NCBI RefSeq assembly: GCF_038397735.1
Contig: NZ_CP151635.1
Span: forward strand, 248,001-312,000
Length of the DNA: 64,000 bases
Reading direction: 5' to 3'
Source of the DNA: Microbacterium sp. LWH13-1.2
Lineage (GTDB): Bacteria; Actinomycetota; Actinomycetes; Actinomycetales; Microbacteriaceae
The first letter of the stretch is position 1. Each line of letters begins with the position of its first letter. The notes beneath the pieces are model-generated. The model had not been told where the DNA came from, did not search any database, and saw only the letters and a program-made list of their open reading frames with translations. Both the position numbers and the translations under genes were made by a program. Below are positions 27,083-36,032 of the stretch, piece after piece.

Positions 27083-28405
27083 ATGAGCACTTCTCGCGAT
27101 GCCGACGTGATCGCCCCGCTGAGCGACGATCCCCTGACGGATGCCGAGGTGCGGCGCCTGCGCGAGGACTTCCCGATCCTGCAGGTCGAGGTCAACGGGC
27201 ATCCGCTCTCGTACCTCGACTCGGGTGCCACATCACAGCGCCCGCTCGCGGTGCTCGATGCCGAACGGACGTTCGCGACGACGCTCAACGCGGCCGTGCA
27301 CCGCGGAGCCCACACTCTCGCGGCCGAGGCCACGGAGATCTTCGAGGATGCCCGCGCCACCGTCGCGCGGTTCATCGGCGCCGACGAGGGCGAGATCGTC
27401 TGGACGTCCAACGCCACGGAGGCCCTCAACCTGGTCGCCTATTCGATCTCCAACGCGTCCCTCGGGCGCGGGGGAGCGGCCGCCGAGCGCTTCCGTCTGC
27501 GTGAGGGCGATGAGATCGTCACGACCGAGATGGAGCACCACGCCAACCTGATCCCCTGGCAGGAGCTCGCGGCCCGCACCGGGGCGACCCTGCGGGTGAT
27601 CCCGCTCGACGACGACGGCGCACTGCGCCTCGATATCGCCGCCGAGCTGATCGGAGAGCGCACCAGGCTCGTCGCGTTCACCCACGTGTCGAACGTGCTC
27701 GGCGTCATCAACCCCGTCGAGCAGCTCGTCGCTCTGGCGCGAGCCGTAGGTGCATTCGTCGTGCTCGACGCCTGCCAGTCGGCACCTCATCTGCCGCTGG
27801 ATGTCCGCAGGCTCGACGTGGACTTCGCCGTGCTCTCCGGACACAAGATGCTGGGTCCGACCGGCATCGGCGCACTGTACGGTCGTCGCGAGCTGCTCGA
27901 GGCCATGCCGCCGTTCCTCACCGGCGGCTCGATGATCACCACCGTCACCACGACGGAGGCCGTGTACATGCCCCCTCCTCAGCGTTTCGAAGCCGGCACG
28001 CAGAGGATCTCGCAGGCGGTCGCGCTCGCCGCGGCGGTCGACTATCTGTCCGCTGTCGGAATGCCGCGCATCGCCGCGCACGAGGCCGCCTTCGGGGCGC
28101 GTCTCGTCGAGGGGCTCACGGCCATCGACGGCGTGCGCGTGCTCGGCGCCGGCATCGACCTGCCGCGGGTCGGACTCGCGAGCTTCGATGTCGACGGCAT
28201 CCATTCGCACGACCTCGGCCAGTTCCTCGACGACCGCGGAATCGCCGTGCGGGTCGGGCACCACTGCGCGCAGCCGCTGCACCGACGCCTCGGCGTCACC
28301 TCGTCGACGAGGGCGAGCACGTACCTGTACACGACCGATGCCGAGATCGACGCCGTGCTCGACGGTGTCCAGGGTGCCATCGACTTCTTCCGGAGGGGCG
28401 CATGA
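27083..28405 (+). CDS. sufS: SufS cysteine desulfurase
   Basis: A 440-residue PLP enzyme that takes sulfur from cysteine for Fe-S cluster assembly. The PLP lysine lies in LSGHKMLGPTGIG, the sugar/phosphate contacts in ATEALNLV and MEHHANLIPW, and the catalytic cysteine in RVGHHCAQPLHRRLG. The N-terminal 20 residues are an extension compared with the family. It overlaps sufU by four bases, which fits the Gram-positive SUF type in which SufU accepts the sulfur. Confidence 0.95.
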   Translation: MSTSRDADVIAPLSDDPLTDAEVRRLREDFPILQVEVNGHPLSYLDSGATSQRPLAVLDAERTFATTLNAAVHRGAHTLAAEATEIFEDARATVARFIGADEGEIVWTSNATEALNLVAYSISNASLGRGGAAAERFRLREGDEIVTTEMEHHANLIPWQELAARTGATLRVIPLDDDGALRLDIAAELIGERTRLVAFTHVSNVLGVINPVEQLVALARAVGAFVVLDACQSAPHLPLDVRRLDVDFAVLSGHKMLGPTGIGALYGRRELLEAMPPFLTGGSMITTVTTTEAVYMPPPQRFEAGTQRISQAVALAAAVDYLSAVGMPRIAAHEAAFGARLVEGLTAIDGVRVLGAGIDLPRVGLASFDVDGIHSHDLGQFLDDRGIAVRVGHHCAQPLHRRLGVTSSTRASTYLYTTDAEIDAVLDGVQGAIDFFRRGA

Positions 28406-28836
28406 GCGACCTGCAGAACCTGTACCAGGAACTCATCCTCGACCACTCCCGCACCCCGCACGGGTTCGGGCTCCGCGGCGAGATCGCGGCGCAGTCGCAC
28501 CAGGTGAACCCGACCTGCGGCGACGAGGTGACCCTGCAGGTGCACCGCGCCGGCGACGGCAGCATCGAGGCGATCGCGTGGGAGGGGCACGGCTGCGCTA
28601 TCTCGCAGGCATCCGCCTCGCTTCTGGCCGAGCTCGCCGAGGGGCTGACGGTCGAGGAGCTCGAGATCCGTATCGCGTCGTTCCGCGAGGCGATGCGCTC
28701 GCGCGGCAAGATCGAGCCGGATGAGGAGCTGCTCGGAGATGTCGCCGCCCTCGGCGGCGTCTCGCGGTACGTGGCGCGGGTGAAGTGCGCGATGCTGGCC
28801 TGGGTCGCCGTGGAGGACGCCCTGCACAAGGCGTGA
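28402..28836 (+). CDS. sufU: SufU sulfur-acceptor/Fe-S assembly protein
   Basis: A 144-residue IscU-like protein of the Gram-positive SufU class. The three zinc/sulfur-binding cysteines are in NPTCGDEV, GCAISQASASLL and RVKCAMLAW, and the SufU-specific insertion between the second and third is present. It starts in the sufS stop codon (ATGA) and so is translationally coupled to its desulfurase partner. Confidence 0.95.
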   Translation: MSDLQNLYQELILDHSRTPHGFGLRGEIAAQSHQVNPTCGDEVTLQVHRAGDGSIEAIAWEGHGCAISQASASLLAELAEGLTVEELEIRIASFREAMRSRGKIEPDEELLGDVAALGGVSRYVARVKCAMLAWVAVEDALHKA

Positions 28837-28880
28837 GGCGTAGGGCATGAGACCGGCGCCGCGAGGTGCAGGATGGAACC

Positions 28881-29819
28881 ATGCCCCTTCTTCTGAATCC
28901 TCTCAGCGCAGAACGCTTCGACGACTGGCTCGGGGTGACGCGTGAGCGGCTGATCGCTCTCAGGCAGGACTCGGGGATGTTCGTCGGCGACGATGCCGCC
29001 GCCCGCGTCGAGGAGTTCCTGGCCGAGATGCTCGCAGACGGGCATGAGACGCCGACCTCGCTGATCCTCGAGATCGAGGATGACGGGACCCGGCTGGGCA
29101 CCATCTGGCTCGCGGCGAACAACGGTGTCCTGTTCGTCGTGGATATCTCCTTCGAACGCGCACCGAGCGTCGGTCAGCGCGGTGCGCTCCTCGACGCGCT
29201 CCAGGAACTCGCCCGCACGCAGCAGGTCGATCGGATCAGCATGGGCGTCTTCGCCTCCGACAGCGAGAGCCGCGCATTCGTCGAGCACGGTGGTTTCGAG
29301 GTCGCCTCGATCCAGATGCTCCTCGAACCGCTGCCGACGCGAGAGACGGGTTCGCGTGTCGTCGTGAGGCCCATGACGGCAGAGCGCTTCACCAGCTTCG
29401 CCGAGGCATCCGAGGCCGCCTTCGCCGAGGATCTCGCCGCCTCCGGTCGGTATTCGGCAGAGGATGCGGCGGTCGAGTCGCACAGGCAGATGGAGCTCGA
29501 ACTGCCCGACGGGGTCGCCTCGGAGGGACAGGAGCTGTTCACCGCCGAGGCCGACGGTGTCGAGGTGGGAGTGCTCTGGATCGGCGTCCGCTCTCGCGGC
29601 GGCCGCCTGCACGGGTTCATCCTCGACATCGAGATCGCCGACGATCAGCGCCGAAAGGGCTATGGCCGCGACGTCATGCATGCGGCCGAACGGGAGGCCG
29701 CACGGCTCGGAGCCGACTCGATCGGTCTGCATGTCTTCGGATTCAACGCCGGTGCGATCCGGCTCTACGAGAGCCTCGGCTATCGCCGCGTGGAGGAGCG
29801 CTTCCTCCTCACCGTCTGA
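28881..29819 (+). CDS. Tandem GNAT-family acetyltransferase
   Basis: A 312-residue protein with two GNAT-like halves. The second (about residues 155-312) is a clear acetyltransferase: IEIADDQRRKGYGRDVMHAAE is the acetyl-CoA pyrophosphate loop and FGFNAGAIRLYESLGY the terminal element. The first half has a degenerate version (AFVEHGGFEVASIQML). The ATG at 28881 follows an AGGTGCAGGA sequence; a GTG five codons earlier is possible. It stands alone after sufU. The acceptor substrate is unknown. Confidence 0.85.
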   Translation: MPLLLNPLSAERFDDWLGVTRERLIALRQDSGMFVGDDAAARVEEFLAEMLADGHETPTSLILEIEDDGTRLGTIWLAANNGVLFVVDISFERAPSVGQRGALLDALQELARTQQVDRISMGVFASDSESRAFVEHGGFEVASIQMLLEPLPTRETGSRVVVRPMTAERFTSFAEASEAAFAEDLAASGRYSAEDAAVESHRQMELELPDGVASEGQELFTAEADGVEVGVLWIGVRSRGGRLHGFILDIEIADDQRRKGYGRDVMHAAEREAARLGADSIGLHVFGFNAGAIRLYESLGYRRVEERFLLTV

Positions 29820-29876
29820 CCACCACACGCGGTGTCACCGAGGGAATAGCCCTGCCGCGCAGGCGTTGGCCCGAGC

Positions 29877-30518
29877 ATGACAACTCTCGGAATCATCGGT
29901 GCAGGGCACATCGGCAGCCAGGTCGCGCGCGTCGCGGTGGCGAACGGATACGACGTCGTGATCGCGAACTCGCGCGGACCGGAGACGCTCGCAGACCTCG
30001 TCGCGGAGCTCGGCCCACGGGCGAAGGCCGCGACTGCCGCCGAGGCGGCAGAGGCGGGTGACGCGGTCGTCGTGACGGTGCCGCTCGGGAAGATCGATGC
30101 CCTCCCGGCCGAACAGCTCGCCGGCAAGATCGTGCTCGACACCAACAACTACTACTTCGAGCGCGACGGCCACATCGACGCCCTCGACAAGGGCGAGACC
30201 ACGACCTCCGAGCTCCTGCAGGAGCAGCTGCCGACCTCGCGCATCGCGAAGGCCTTCAACCACATCTTTGCCGCGGACATCACGACCGACGGCACTCCGG
30301 CGGGTACCGAGGGCCGGCGTGCACTCGCGACTGCGGGCGACGACGCCGAGGCGGTCGCGTTCGTCACGCGCTTCTATGACGAGGCCGGCTTCGACACGGT
30401 CAACATCGGTCCGCTCAGCGAGTCCTGGCGCGTCGAGCGCGATCGCCCCGCCTACGTCGTGAAGCAGACCGCCGGGGAACTCGCGGCCAACCTCGCGATC
30501 GCGAACCGCCTGCCCTGA
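29877..30518 (+). CDS. NADPH:F420-reductase-like NAD(P)-binding oxidoreductase
   Basis: A 213-residue Rossmann protein related to F420-dependent NADP reductase: GIIGAGHIGSQVARVAVANGY with the nucleotide-binding glycines, VVIANSRGPETL (selecting the 2' phosphate), and NNYYFERDGHID in the middle. It could reduce F420, NADP or another small cofactor; sequences like this are often annotated simply as NAD(P)-binding. It is monocistronic and ends directly before a 46-base perfect palindrome. Confidence 0.8.
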   Translation: MTTLGIIGAGHIGSQVARVAVANGYDVVIANSRGPETLADLVAELGPRAKAATAAEAAEAGDAVVVTVPLGKIDALPAEQLAGKIVLDTNNYYFERDGHIDALDKGETTTSELLQEQLPTSRIAKAFNHIFAADITTDGTPAGTEGRRALATAGDDAEAVAFVTRFYDEAGFDTVNIGPLSESWRVERDRPAYVVKQTAGELAANLAIANRLP

Positions 30519-30524
30519 GCGACG

Positions 30525-30570
30525 CAGAAGGAGCGGGGTGGATGCCGCGGCATCCACCCCGCTCCTTCTG
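30525..30570. terminator. 46-base perfect palindrome, probable bidirectional terminator
   Basis: Two 23-base arms (30525-30547 and 30548-30570) are exact reverse complements with no spacer. The arms begin CAGAAGGAGCGGGGTGG and meet at the centre in GGATGCCG-CGGCATCC. It lies seven bases after a stop codon. No T-run is present, but the stem is extremely stable. Termination is the simplest role. Confidence 0.75.
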
Positions 30571-30607
30571 TGTGTCGAGCGCTGCACGGTCGTAATAGAT
30601 TCACCCG

Positions 30608-30619
30608 TTGGGATACCAA
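30608..30619. promoter_or_regulatory. Small palindrome upstream of GntR gene
   Basis: TTGG-GATA-CCAA, an inverted repeat in the 87 bases between the palindromic terminator and the GntR gene. FCD-type GntR regulators bind sites of this size and symmetry and often repress themselves, so it may be an autoregulatory operator. This is a weak, position-based call. Confidence 0.35.
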
Positions 30620-30657
30620 AACTTGTCGGACCGGTGTGCAGGTGGGACAATCACGGT

Positions 30658-31314
30658 ATGGCGGGGGTGGGCACTGCCGGCGAGCTCGAGTCGGTGAGGG
30701 TGACGCGCATTCTGCGCGATGACATCATCCTGGGTCGACGCGCGCCCGGATCCCGGCTCGTCGAACGCGATATCGCGGCAGAGCTCAACGTGTCGCGACT
30801 TCCGGTGCGCGAGGCGATCCGCGCGCTCGTCGGCGAGGGCGTCGTGGTCGCACGGCCCCGCACCTGGGCCGTGGTGCGCGAATTCACGCACCGCGACATC
30901 CAGGACTTCGGTGAGGTGCGGGAGGCGATCGAGACCCTCATCTTCGTGTTCGCCGCCGAGCGCCACGACGACGCGGGTATCGCGAGGCTGCAGGCGGCGT
31001 ACGAGCGTGAGCTCGCGGCATCGAAGGCGGGGGACATCGAGGCCGCCCGCATCGCGGCGGGGGAGTTCCATGAGATCTCGGCGGAGCTCGCCGGCAACGA
31101 GATGCTCGGAGAGCTGATCGGCGTGTTCGTCACGCGGCTACGGTGGCTCTTCGGACAGCACGACGATCTGCTCGCCATGGCGGAGGAGCACCGTGTGATC
31201 CTCGAAGCGGTCGTGGCTCGCGACGTCGAGACGCTGAAGTGGCTGATCCCGCGTCACCTGGCCAGCGGCCAGGCTGCGGCAGAGCGGCGTCTCAGCAGCC
31301 CGACGTCGATCTGA
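30658..31314 (+). CDS. GntR-family regulator, FCD subfamily
   Basis: A 218-residue regulator with an N-terminal winged helix (LRDDIILGRRAPGSRLVERDIAAELNVS read across two elements, then PVREAIRALVGEGVV) and a C-terminal all-helical FCD ligand domain (EVREAIETLI; FHEISAELAGNEML; HRVILEAVVARD, with the metal-binding Asp/His set). Such proteins respond to organic acids or sugars. The next gene begins a copper operon with its own operator, so the target is probably elsewhere. Confidence 0.88.
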   Translation: MAGVGTAGELESVRVTRILRDDIILGRRAPGSRLVERDIAAELNVSRLPVREAIRALVGEGVVVARPRTWAVVREFTHRDIQDFGEVREAIETLIFVFAAERHDDAGIARLQAAYERELAASKAGDIEAARIAAGEFHEISAELAGNEMLGELIGVFVTRLRWLFGQHDDLLAMAEEHRVILEAVVARDVETLKWLIPRHLASGQAAAERRLSSPTSI

Positions 31315-31366
31315 TCATCCTCGCGTCGAGGGAATACCCTTCGCGGATACTGTTATGACCATCAGG

Positions 31367-31383
31367 ATACCCCTAGGGGGTAT
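31367..31383. promoter_or_regulatory. CsoR-type copper operator
   Basis: ATACCCCTAGGGGGTAT is a near-perfect inverted repeat of the A/T-flanked C-run/G-run type bound by the copper sensor CsoR in Gram-positive bacteria. It lies 33 bases before the copper chaperone start, overlapping the promoter region. A copper-induced operon is expected. No csoR gene is seen in the neighbourhood. Confidence 0.75.
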
Positions 31384-31415
31384 TATGATCGAAGACAGTC
31401 GAGAGGAACGCACAC

Positions 31416-31625
31416 ATGAGCACCACTACTTACTCCGTCATCGGAATGACCTGCGGGCACTGCGAGGGTTCGGTCCGCAGCGAGGTCGCGAAGCTCGACG
31501 GCGTGACCGGCATCGAGGTCAGCGCCGCAGCGGGCAGCCTGACGGTGACCTCCACCGGCGACCTCGACGACGCAGCCGTGCTGGCCGCTGTCGATGAGGC
31601 CGGTTACAGCGCCACCCGCGCCTGA
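31416..31625 (+). CDS. copZ: Copper chaperone, CopZ-like
   Basis: A 69-residue heavy-metal-associated domain. The metal site is GMTCGHC near residue 12, and the C-terminus has the usual AAVDEAGYSA. It carries Cu(I) in the cytosol and hands it to the CopA pump, whose gene follows after nine bases. The GAGAGGAA ribosome site precedes the ATG. It should be induced by copper through the operator at 31367. Confidence 0.93.
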   Translation: MSTTTYSVIGMTCGHCEGSVRSEVAKLDGVTGIEVSAAAGSLTVTSTGDLDDAAVLAAVDEAGYSATRA

Positions 31626-31634
31626 GAAGTGAGC

Positions 31635-33869
31635 ATGTCAGGCGGAGCGGTGACCTACGACCTCGAGATCGAGGGCATGACGTGCGCGTCCTGCGCCTCG
31701 AGGATCGAGAAGCGACTCAACCGCATGGAGGGGGTGGCGGCCACCGTCAACTATGCGACCGAGAAGGCCCATGTTCAGGTCGAGTCCGGCATCGCCGTCG
31801 ACGACCTCATCTCGGAGGTCGTCCGCACCGGGTACGCGGCCGCGCTCCCGCGGGAGACCGAGTCCGCCGAGGTCGACCCCTCGTACCGTCGGCTGCGGCT
31901 CCGCCTCCTCGTCGCCGCGGTGCTCGCGATCCCCGTGATCGCCCTCGCGATGGCTGAGCCGCTGCAGTTCCCTGGGTGGCAGTGGGCATCGCTCATCCTC
32001 GCCACGCCTGTCGTCACCTGGGCCGCCTGGCCTTTCCACCGGGCCGCATTCCTCAACGCGCGCCACCGCGCCGTCACGATGGACACCCTCATCTCTGTGG
32101 GCGTCGGCGCGGCCTACCTCTGGTCGCTGTACGCGCTGTTCTTCGGAACCGCCGGCATGTGGGGAATGACCCACCCGTTCCGATTCACGATCGAACGAGG
32201 CGACGGTCTCGGCAGCATCTACCTCGAGGTCGCCGCCGGCGTGACCATGTTCCTGCTGCTCGGACGCTTCCTCGAGCAGCGTTCCAAGCGTCGTGCCGGT
32301 GCGGCACTCCGTGCGCTCGGAGAACTCGGCGCCAAGGACGTCTCGGTCTTGCGCGGTGGGCGGGAAGAGCGGGTGCCGCTCGAGCGGCTCCGGGTGGGAG
32401 ACGTGTTCGTCGTGCGCCCGGGCGAGAAGATCGCGACTGACGGAATCGTGCGCGAGGGGTCGTCTGCGGTCGACGCCTCGATGCTCACGGGTGAAGCGAT
32501 CCCGGTCGAGGTGCGAGTCGGCGACTCGGTCACCGGAGCCACCGTCAATGTCGGCGGTCGCCTTCTCGTGTCGGCGACGCGCATCGGGGCCGACACGCAG
32601 CTCGCCCGTATGGCGCGTCTCGTCGAAGAGGCCCAGTCGGGCAAGGCCGAGGCGCAGCGGCTCGCCGACCGGCTCTCGGCGGTCTTCGTACCCATCGTGT
32701 TCGCGATCTCGGCCCTCACGCTCGTCGTGTGGTTGCTGATCGGGGGCGGTGCGGCTGCCGCGTTCACCGCAGCCGTAGCGGTGCTGATCATCGCGTGCCC
32801 CTGCGCTCTGGGACTCGCGACCCCGATGGCGCTGCTCGTCGGCACAGGACGCGGAGCGCAGCTCGGCGTGCTCATCAAGGGTCCGGAGGTGCTCGAGTCG
32901 ACCCGCCGCGTCGACACGATAGTGCTCGACAAGACCGGCACGGTCACCACGGGGCGCATGACGCTGGTCGAGGTGATCGTCGCGGATGGGGAGGATTCCA
33001 CCGAGGTACTCCGCCATGCGGCTGCTGTCGAAGAGGCATCCGAGCATCCCATCGCCCAGGCGATCGTCCGGGGCGCCACCGAGCGCATCGGCGATCTGCC
33101 CGCCGTGCACGACTTCCGCAGCATCGCGGGCCGCGGCGTCACGGGGGTCGTGGAATCGCATGCCGTGATCGCCGGTCGGCCCTCGCTTCTCGAGGACTGG
33201 GCGCTGTCGCTCGACGGCATGCTCGCCGCGGCATTCGACAGCGCCGAAACGGATGCGCGCACGGCCGTGGCGGTGGCGTGGGACGGCCGAGTGCGAGGCG
33301 TCCTCGTCGTCGCGGACCAGGTCAAGCCCACCAGCGCTGACGCGATCGCCGCCCTCCGGACGCTCGGCCTGCGTCCGGTGCTGCTCACGGGTGACAACGA
33401 ACGGGCGGCGCGGAGCATCGCGGATGCCGTGGGCATCGATGACGTGCACGCAGGGGTCCTCCCCGAGGGCAAGGTCGATGTGATCACTGCGCTGCAAGCG
33501 CGCGGTGCGGTCGTCGCCATGGTTGGGGACGGCGTCAACGACGCCGCGGCTCTGGCGCAGTCCGACCTCGGGATCGCGATGGGGACAGGCACGGATGCCG
33601 CGATCGAAGCATCCGATCTGACGCTCGTCCGGGGCGACCTCTGGGGTGCGGTGGACTCGATCCGGCTGGCTCGACGCACGCTCGGAACGATCCGCGGCAA
33701 CCTCTTCTGGGCGCTCGCGTACAACGTCGCGGCTATTCCGCTCGCTGCTCTCGGCCTGCTCAACCCGATGCTCGCCGGTGCGGCGATGGCATTCTCGAGT
33801 GTGTTCGTCGTGCTCAACAGCCTCAGGCTCCGTCGCTTCCGGAGCGCGGTGGGCGAGAGAGTGCGCTAG
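31635..33869 (+). CDS. copA: Copper-exporting P1B-type ATPase
   Basis: A membrane pump of about 744 residues that removes Cu(I) from the cell. It has one N-terminal metal-binding domain (GMTCASC), about eight membrane helices with the ion-binding CPC motif in [13 protein letters not shown], the phosphorylation site DKTGT, TGE in MLTGEAIP, the HP locus SEHPI, and the hinge [10 protein letters not shown]. The ATG at 31635 is preferred because GAGAAG is then five bases away; a GTG two codons earlier has no room for a ribosome site. It forms an operon with copZ. Confidence 0.96.
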   Translation: MSGGAVTYDLEIEGMTCASCASRIEKRLNRMEGVAATVNYATEKAHVQVESGIAVDDLISEVVRTGYAAALPRETESAEVDPSYRRLRLRLLVAAVLAIPVIALAMAEPLQFPGWQWASLILATPVVTWAAWPFHRAAFLNARHRAVTMDTLISVGVGAAYLWSLYALFFGTAGMWGMTHPFRFTIERGDGLGSIYLEVAAGVTMFLLLGRFLEQRSKRRAGAALRALGELGAKDVSVLRGGREERVPLERLRVGDVFVVRPGEKIATDGIVREGSSAVDASMLTGEAIPVEVRVGDSVTGATVNVGGRLLVSATRIGADTQLARMARLVEEAQSGKAEAQRLADRLSAVFVPIVFAISALTLVVWLLIGGGAAAAFTAAVAVLIIACPCALGLATPMALLVGTGRGAQLGVLIKGPEVLESTRRVDTIVLDKTGTVTTGRMTLVEVIVADGEDSTEVLRHAAAVEEASEHPIAQAIVRGATERIGDLPAVHDFRSIAGRGVTGVVESHAVIAGRPSLLEDWALSLDGMLAAAFDSAETDARTAVAVAWDGRVRGVLVVADQVKPTSADAIAALRTLGLRPVLLTGDNERAARSIADAVGIDDVHAGVLPEGKVDVITALQARGAVVAMVGDGVNDAAALAQSDLGIAMGTGTDAAIEASDLTLVRGDLWGAVDSIRLARRTLGTIRGNLFWALAYNVAAIPLAALGLLNPMLAGAAMAFSSVFVVLNSLRLRRFRSAVGERVR

Positions 33870-33943
33870 AACGGCGCCTTTCGCGAGGATATATTTGGCC
33901 GTACGGAATCGTTCCGGGAAGTCATCTTGTTCTGGGGAGCGAC

Positions 33944-34189
33944 ATGAGGGGCCTCGCCGTCGTCACCGGGGGCCTGCTGCTGATCGGCGGGACGGTGCTC
34001 GTCGTGGTCGCGGATCAGCAGCGGGTCGACTCGCTCGCCGAGGCGCGTGCCGCGGTCGTGCGCGCCGAAGCCCAGCTCGACGCGACTCGGGACGCGAACT
34101 ACCTGCTCGCCGAACAGCTGACGGCTCTGCGCGCGGTCATCGCCGAACAGGAGACGCAGCTCGCCGACACCACGGGATTCCTCCCATGA
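33944..34189 (+). CDS. Small membrane protein with coiled-coil
   Basis: An 81-residue protein with one N-terminal membrane helix (LAVVTGGLLLIGGTVLVVVA) followed by a charged, Ala/Glu/Leu-rich helical stretch that probably forms a coiled coil (ARAAVVRAEAQLDATRD). It resembles division- or cell-wall-associated small proteins in shape only. It stands ten bases before the secreted HExxH gene and is probably made with it. Function unknown. Confidence 0.65.
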   Translation: MRGLAVVTGGLLLIGGTVLVVVADQQRVDSLAEARAAVVRAEAQLDATRDANYLLAEQLTALRAVIAEQETQLADTTGFLP

Positions 34190-34199
34190 CGGGAGCGTC

Positions 34200-35063
34200 G
34201 TGATCCGGAGAGTCTTCTCGGTCACCGTGGTCGCGGCGATCCTCCTCGCCGCAGGCGTGGTCGGCCGTGCCGTGGCGCTCGACGAGGACAGAGCCGCCGC
34301 CATCGCCGAGCTGCAGACGCTGTCGCAGTCGACGCGTACCGCGCAGATGCGCACCGACCACCTCGAGGGTGCGATCGATCTCGCTGAGAGCGACACCGTC
34401 TCCCGTGCAGCGGTGCTCGAGGTGCGCCCTGCGTTCGTCGAGGGGATCGCCGCGCTCGGTGCCGCGATGGCAGGCGCCGAGGGCAAGGTCGATACGGCCG
34501 CCCATCGGGCATCCGCGCTGTCGGCCCAGCAGACCGTGCTCGCCGAGCGCAAGGACCCGGCCACGGTCGTGGCGGCGACCGCCACGGTCCATGCCCTCAT
34601 CGACAAGCTCGGCGAGGATGTGACCGCGTGGGAGGCCGTCCAGTACGCGGCTCCTGAGGGGCCGGCCTGGTCGTCGAGCGGACCCGACGGCTTCGCGAGG
34701 GTGCGCGCCGCCCTGGACGCGGTCGGCGGCAGCGGAGTCGGGCTCTACGAGTCGTCGTCGTGCGCGGGAGGAACGGCGCCGGCCTGCGCCAACAGCAATG
34801 GGTACATCAAGTACCGGGCCGACATCTCGGACTGGAGCTCCGACCGGCTGAGGTGGGCGATGGCACACGAGCTCGCGCATATATACCAGTTCAAGGTCTG
34901 GGGCGCCCTGACCTCGTCGGGCTCGTACCGGTCGATGTTCGGAGGCGACCCCGAGTTCCTCGCGAACTGCATGGCGGTCGTGCGCGGATTCCCCGGCTCG
35001 GTCGGCTGCAACGGCGACCAGCAGGCGTGGGCGTCCGGGATCTGGGTGGGTGCGGTCCGCTGA
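34200..35063 (+). CDS. Membrane-anchored or secreted HExxH protein, possible metalloprotease
   Basis: A 287-residue protein with an N-terminal hydrophobic segment (VTVVAAILLAAGVVGRAVAL), a helical, Ala/Glu-rich middle (about 25-160) and a C-terminal domain with the motif MAHELAHIYQF near residue 222, which is a zinc-metalloprotease HExxH. Downstream acidic residues in GDPEFLANCMA could provide the third ligand. Four cysteines in this domain (SSSCAGG, PACANS, ANCMA, VGCNG) may form disulfides outside the cell. The GTG start follows GGGAG. Its close neighbour upstream is a small coiled-coil membrane protein. I do not recognise the family. Confidence 0.65.
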   Translation: MIRRVFSVTVVAAILLAAGVVGRAVALDEDRAAAIAELQTLSQSTRTAQMRTDHLEGAIDLAESDTVSRAAVLEVRPAFVEGIAALGAAMAGAEGKVDTAAHRASALSAQQTVLAERKDPATVVAATATVHALIDKLGEDVTAWEAVQYAAPEGPAWSSSGPDGFARVRAALDAVGGSGVGLYESSSCAGGTAPACANSNGYIKYRADISDWSSDRLRWAMAHELAHIYQFKVWGALTSSGSYRSMFGGDPEFLANCMAVVRGFPGSVGCNGDQQAWASGIWVGAVR

Positions 35064-35064
35064 C

Positions 35065-35904
35065 TCAGCGGATCGGGGTCGTCGTGTCGACCGCCTCGCG
35101 CAGCGGGCGCCGCATCACGCGCCAGTAGGCCGCCGGCGCGACGCGCACGAGCACGTCGACGAGGCGCGCCTCCCGGCCGACCATGGTGCGCGCCCGACGT
35201 CGCTCGGTCGCACGCACGATCTGCGCCGCGGCATCCGCGGGCTCGGTGTGGTACATCGCCGCCTGTGCGGCCGCCGCCCGTGCCGCCACCGCGGGGTCGA
35301 TGGCCGCGGCGTAACGGCCATGCAGGATGATGCCCGTGCGCACGCCGGCCGGATAGATCGCGCCGACCGTCACCGAGGAACCCTCGAGCTCGTGGCGAAG
35401 CGCCTCGGAGAACCCTCGCACGGCGTACTTGCTGAGTGCATAGGGGATGCGCCCCGCGGGAGCCGCCAGAGCGTAGATGCTCGCGAGGTGCGTGATGTGC
35501 GCGGCGCGCTCCCGGCGGAGCGTCGGGAGCAGTGCCTTGGTGATCGACACCGTGCCCCAGAGGTTCACATCGGTCAGCCAGCGCATCTCCTCCATGGTCA
35601 GCTGGTCGAGGTTTCCCAGCATCGAGGAGCCGGCACACGTGATCAGCGCGTTCACGTGCGGGTGGGTCGAGGTGATCTCGTCCGCTGCGGCGAAGACGGC
35701 ATCATCGTCGCGCAGATCGACGACGTGCGTGGTGACGGTCGTGCCCCCGAGGTCTGCCGCCACGGTCTCCAGAGCCTCCGCGTTGTGGTCGACCAGAGCG
35801 AGGTGCACGCCGTCCGCGGAGAGGATCCGGGCGATCTCCGCGCCCATGCCGCTCGCGGCCCCGGTGATCACTGTGGTGCTTCCGGTGAGGGTGAGACGCT
35901 TCAT
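35065..35904 (-). CDS. Short-chain dehydrogenase/reductase
   Basis: A 279-residue classical SDR oxidoreductase: TGAASGMGAEIA nucleotide-binding loop, CAGSS in the NAG position, catalytic Ser in ITHLASIYAL and the YxxxK motif in YALSKYAV. The C-terminal 80 residues are longer than in minimal SDRs. The ATG has an AGGAGGAG site. It converges on the HExxH gene with one base between stops. The substrate is not predictable. Confidence 0.92.
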   Translation of the reverse strand: MKRLTLTGSTTVITGAASGMGAEIARILSADGVHLALVDHNAEALETVAADLGGTTVTTHVVDLRDDDAVFAAADEITSTHPHVNALITCAGSSMLGNLDQLTMEEMRWLTDVNLWGTVSITKALLPTLRRERAAHITHLASIYALAAPAGRIPYALSKYAVRGFSEALRHELEGSSVTVGAIYPAGVRTGIILHGRYAAAIDPAVAARAAAAQAAMYHTEPADAAAQIVRATERRRARTMVGREARLVDVLVRVAPAAYWRVMRRPLREAVDTTTPIR

Positions 35905-36032
35905 TGCACTCCTCCTGGCGGCGTCCGGGAGTGCCGCAGGTCGTAGAGCAGGCCGTGGCGACCCGATTCCGATCCATTCTGGCCCACTGCATGGGGGAGC
36001 GATACCGGTACGCTCGAAGAGAGGAGGTAGCG

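Noticed and set aside
31638..33817. Two long minus-strand frames opposite copA
   Set aside because: copA has all P-type ATPase motifs; these frames are high-GC shadows.
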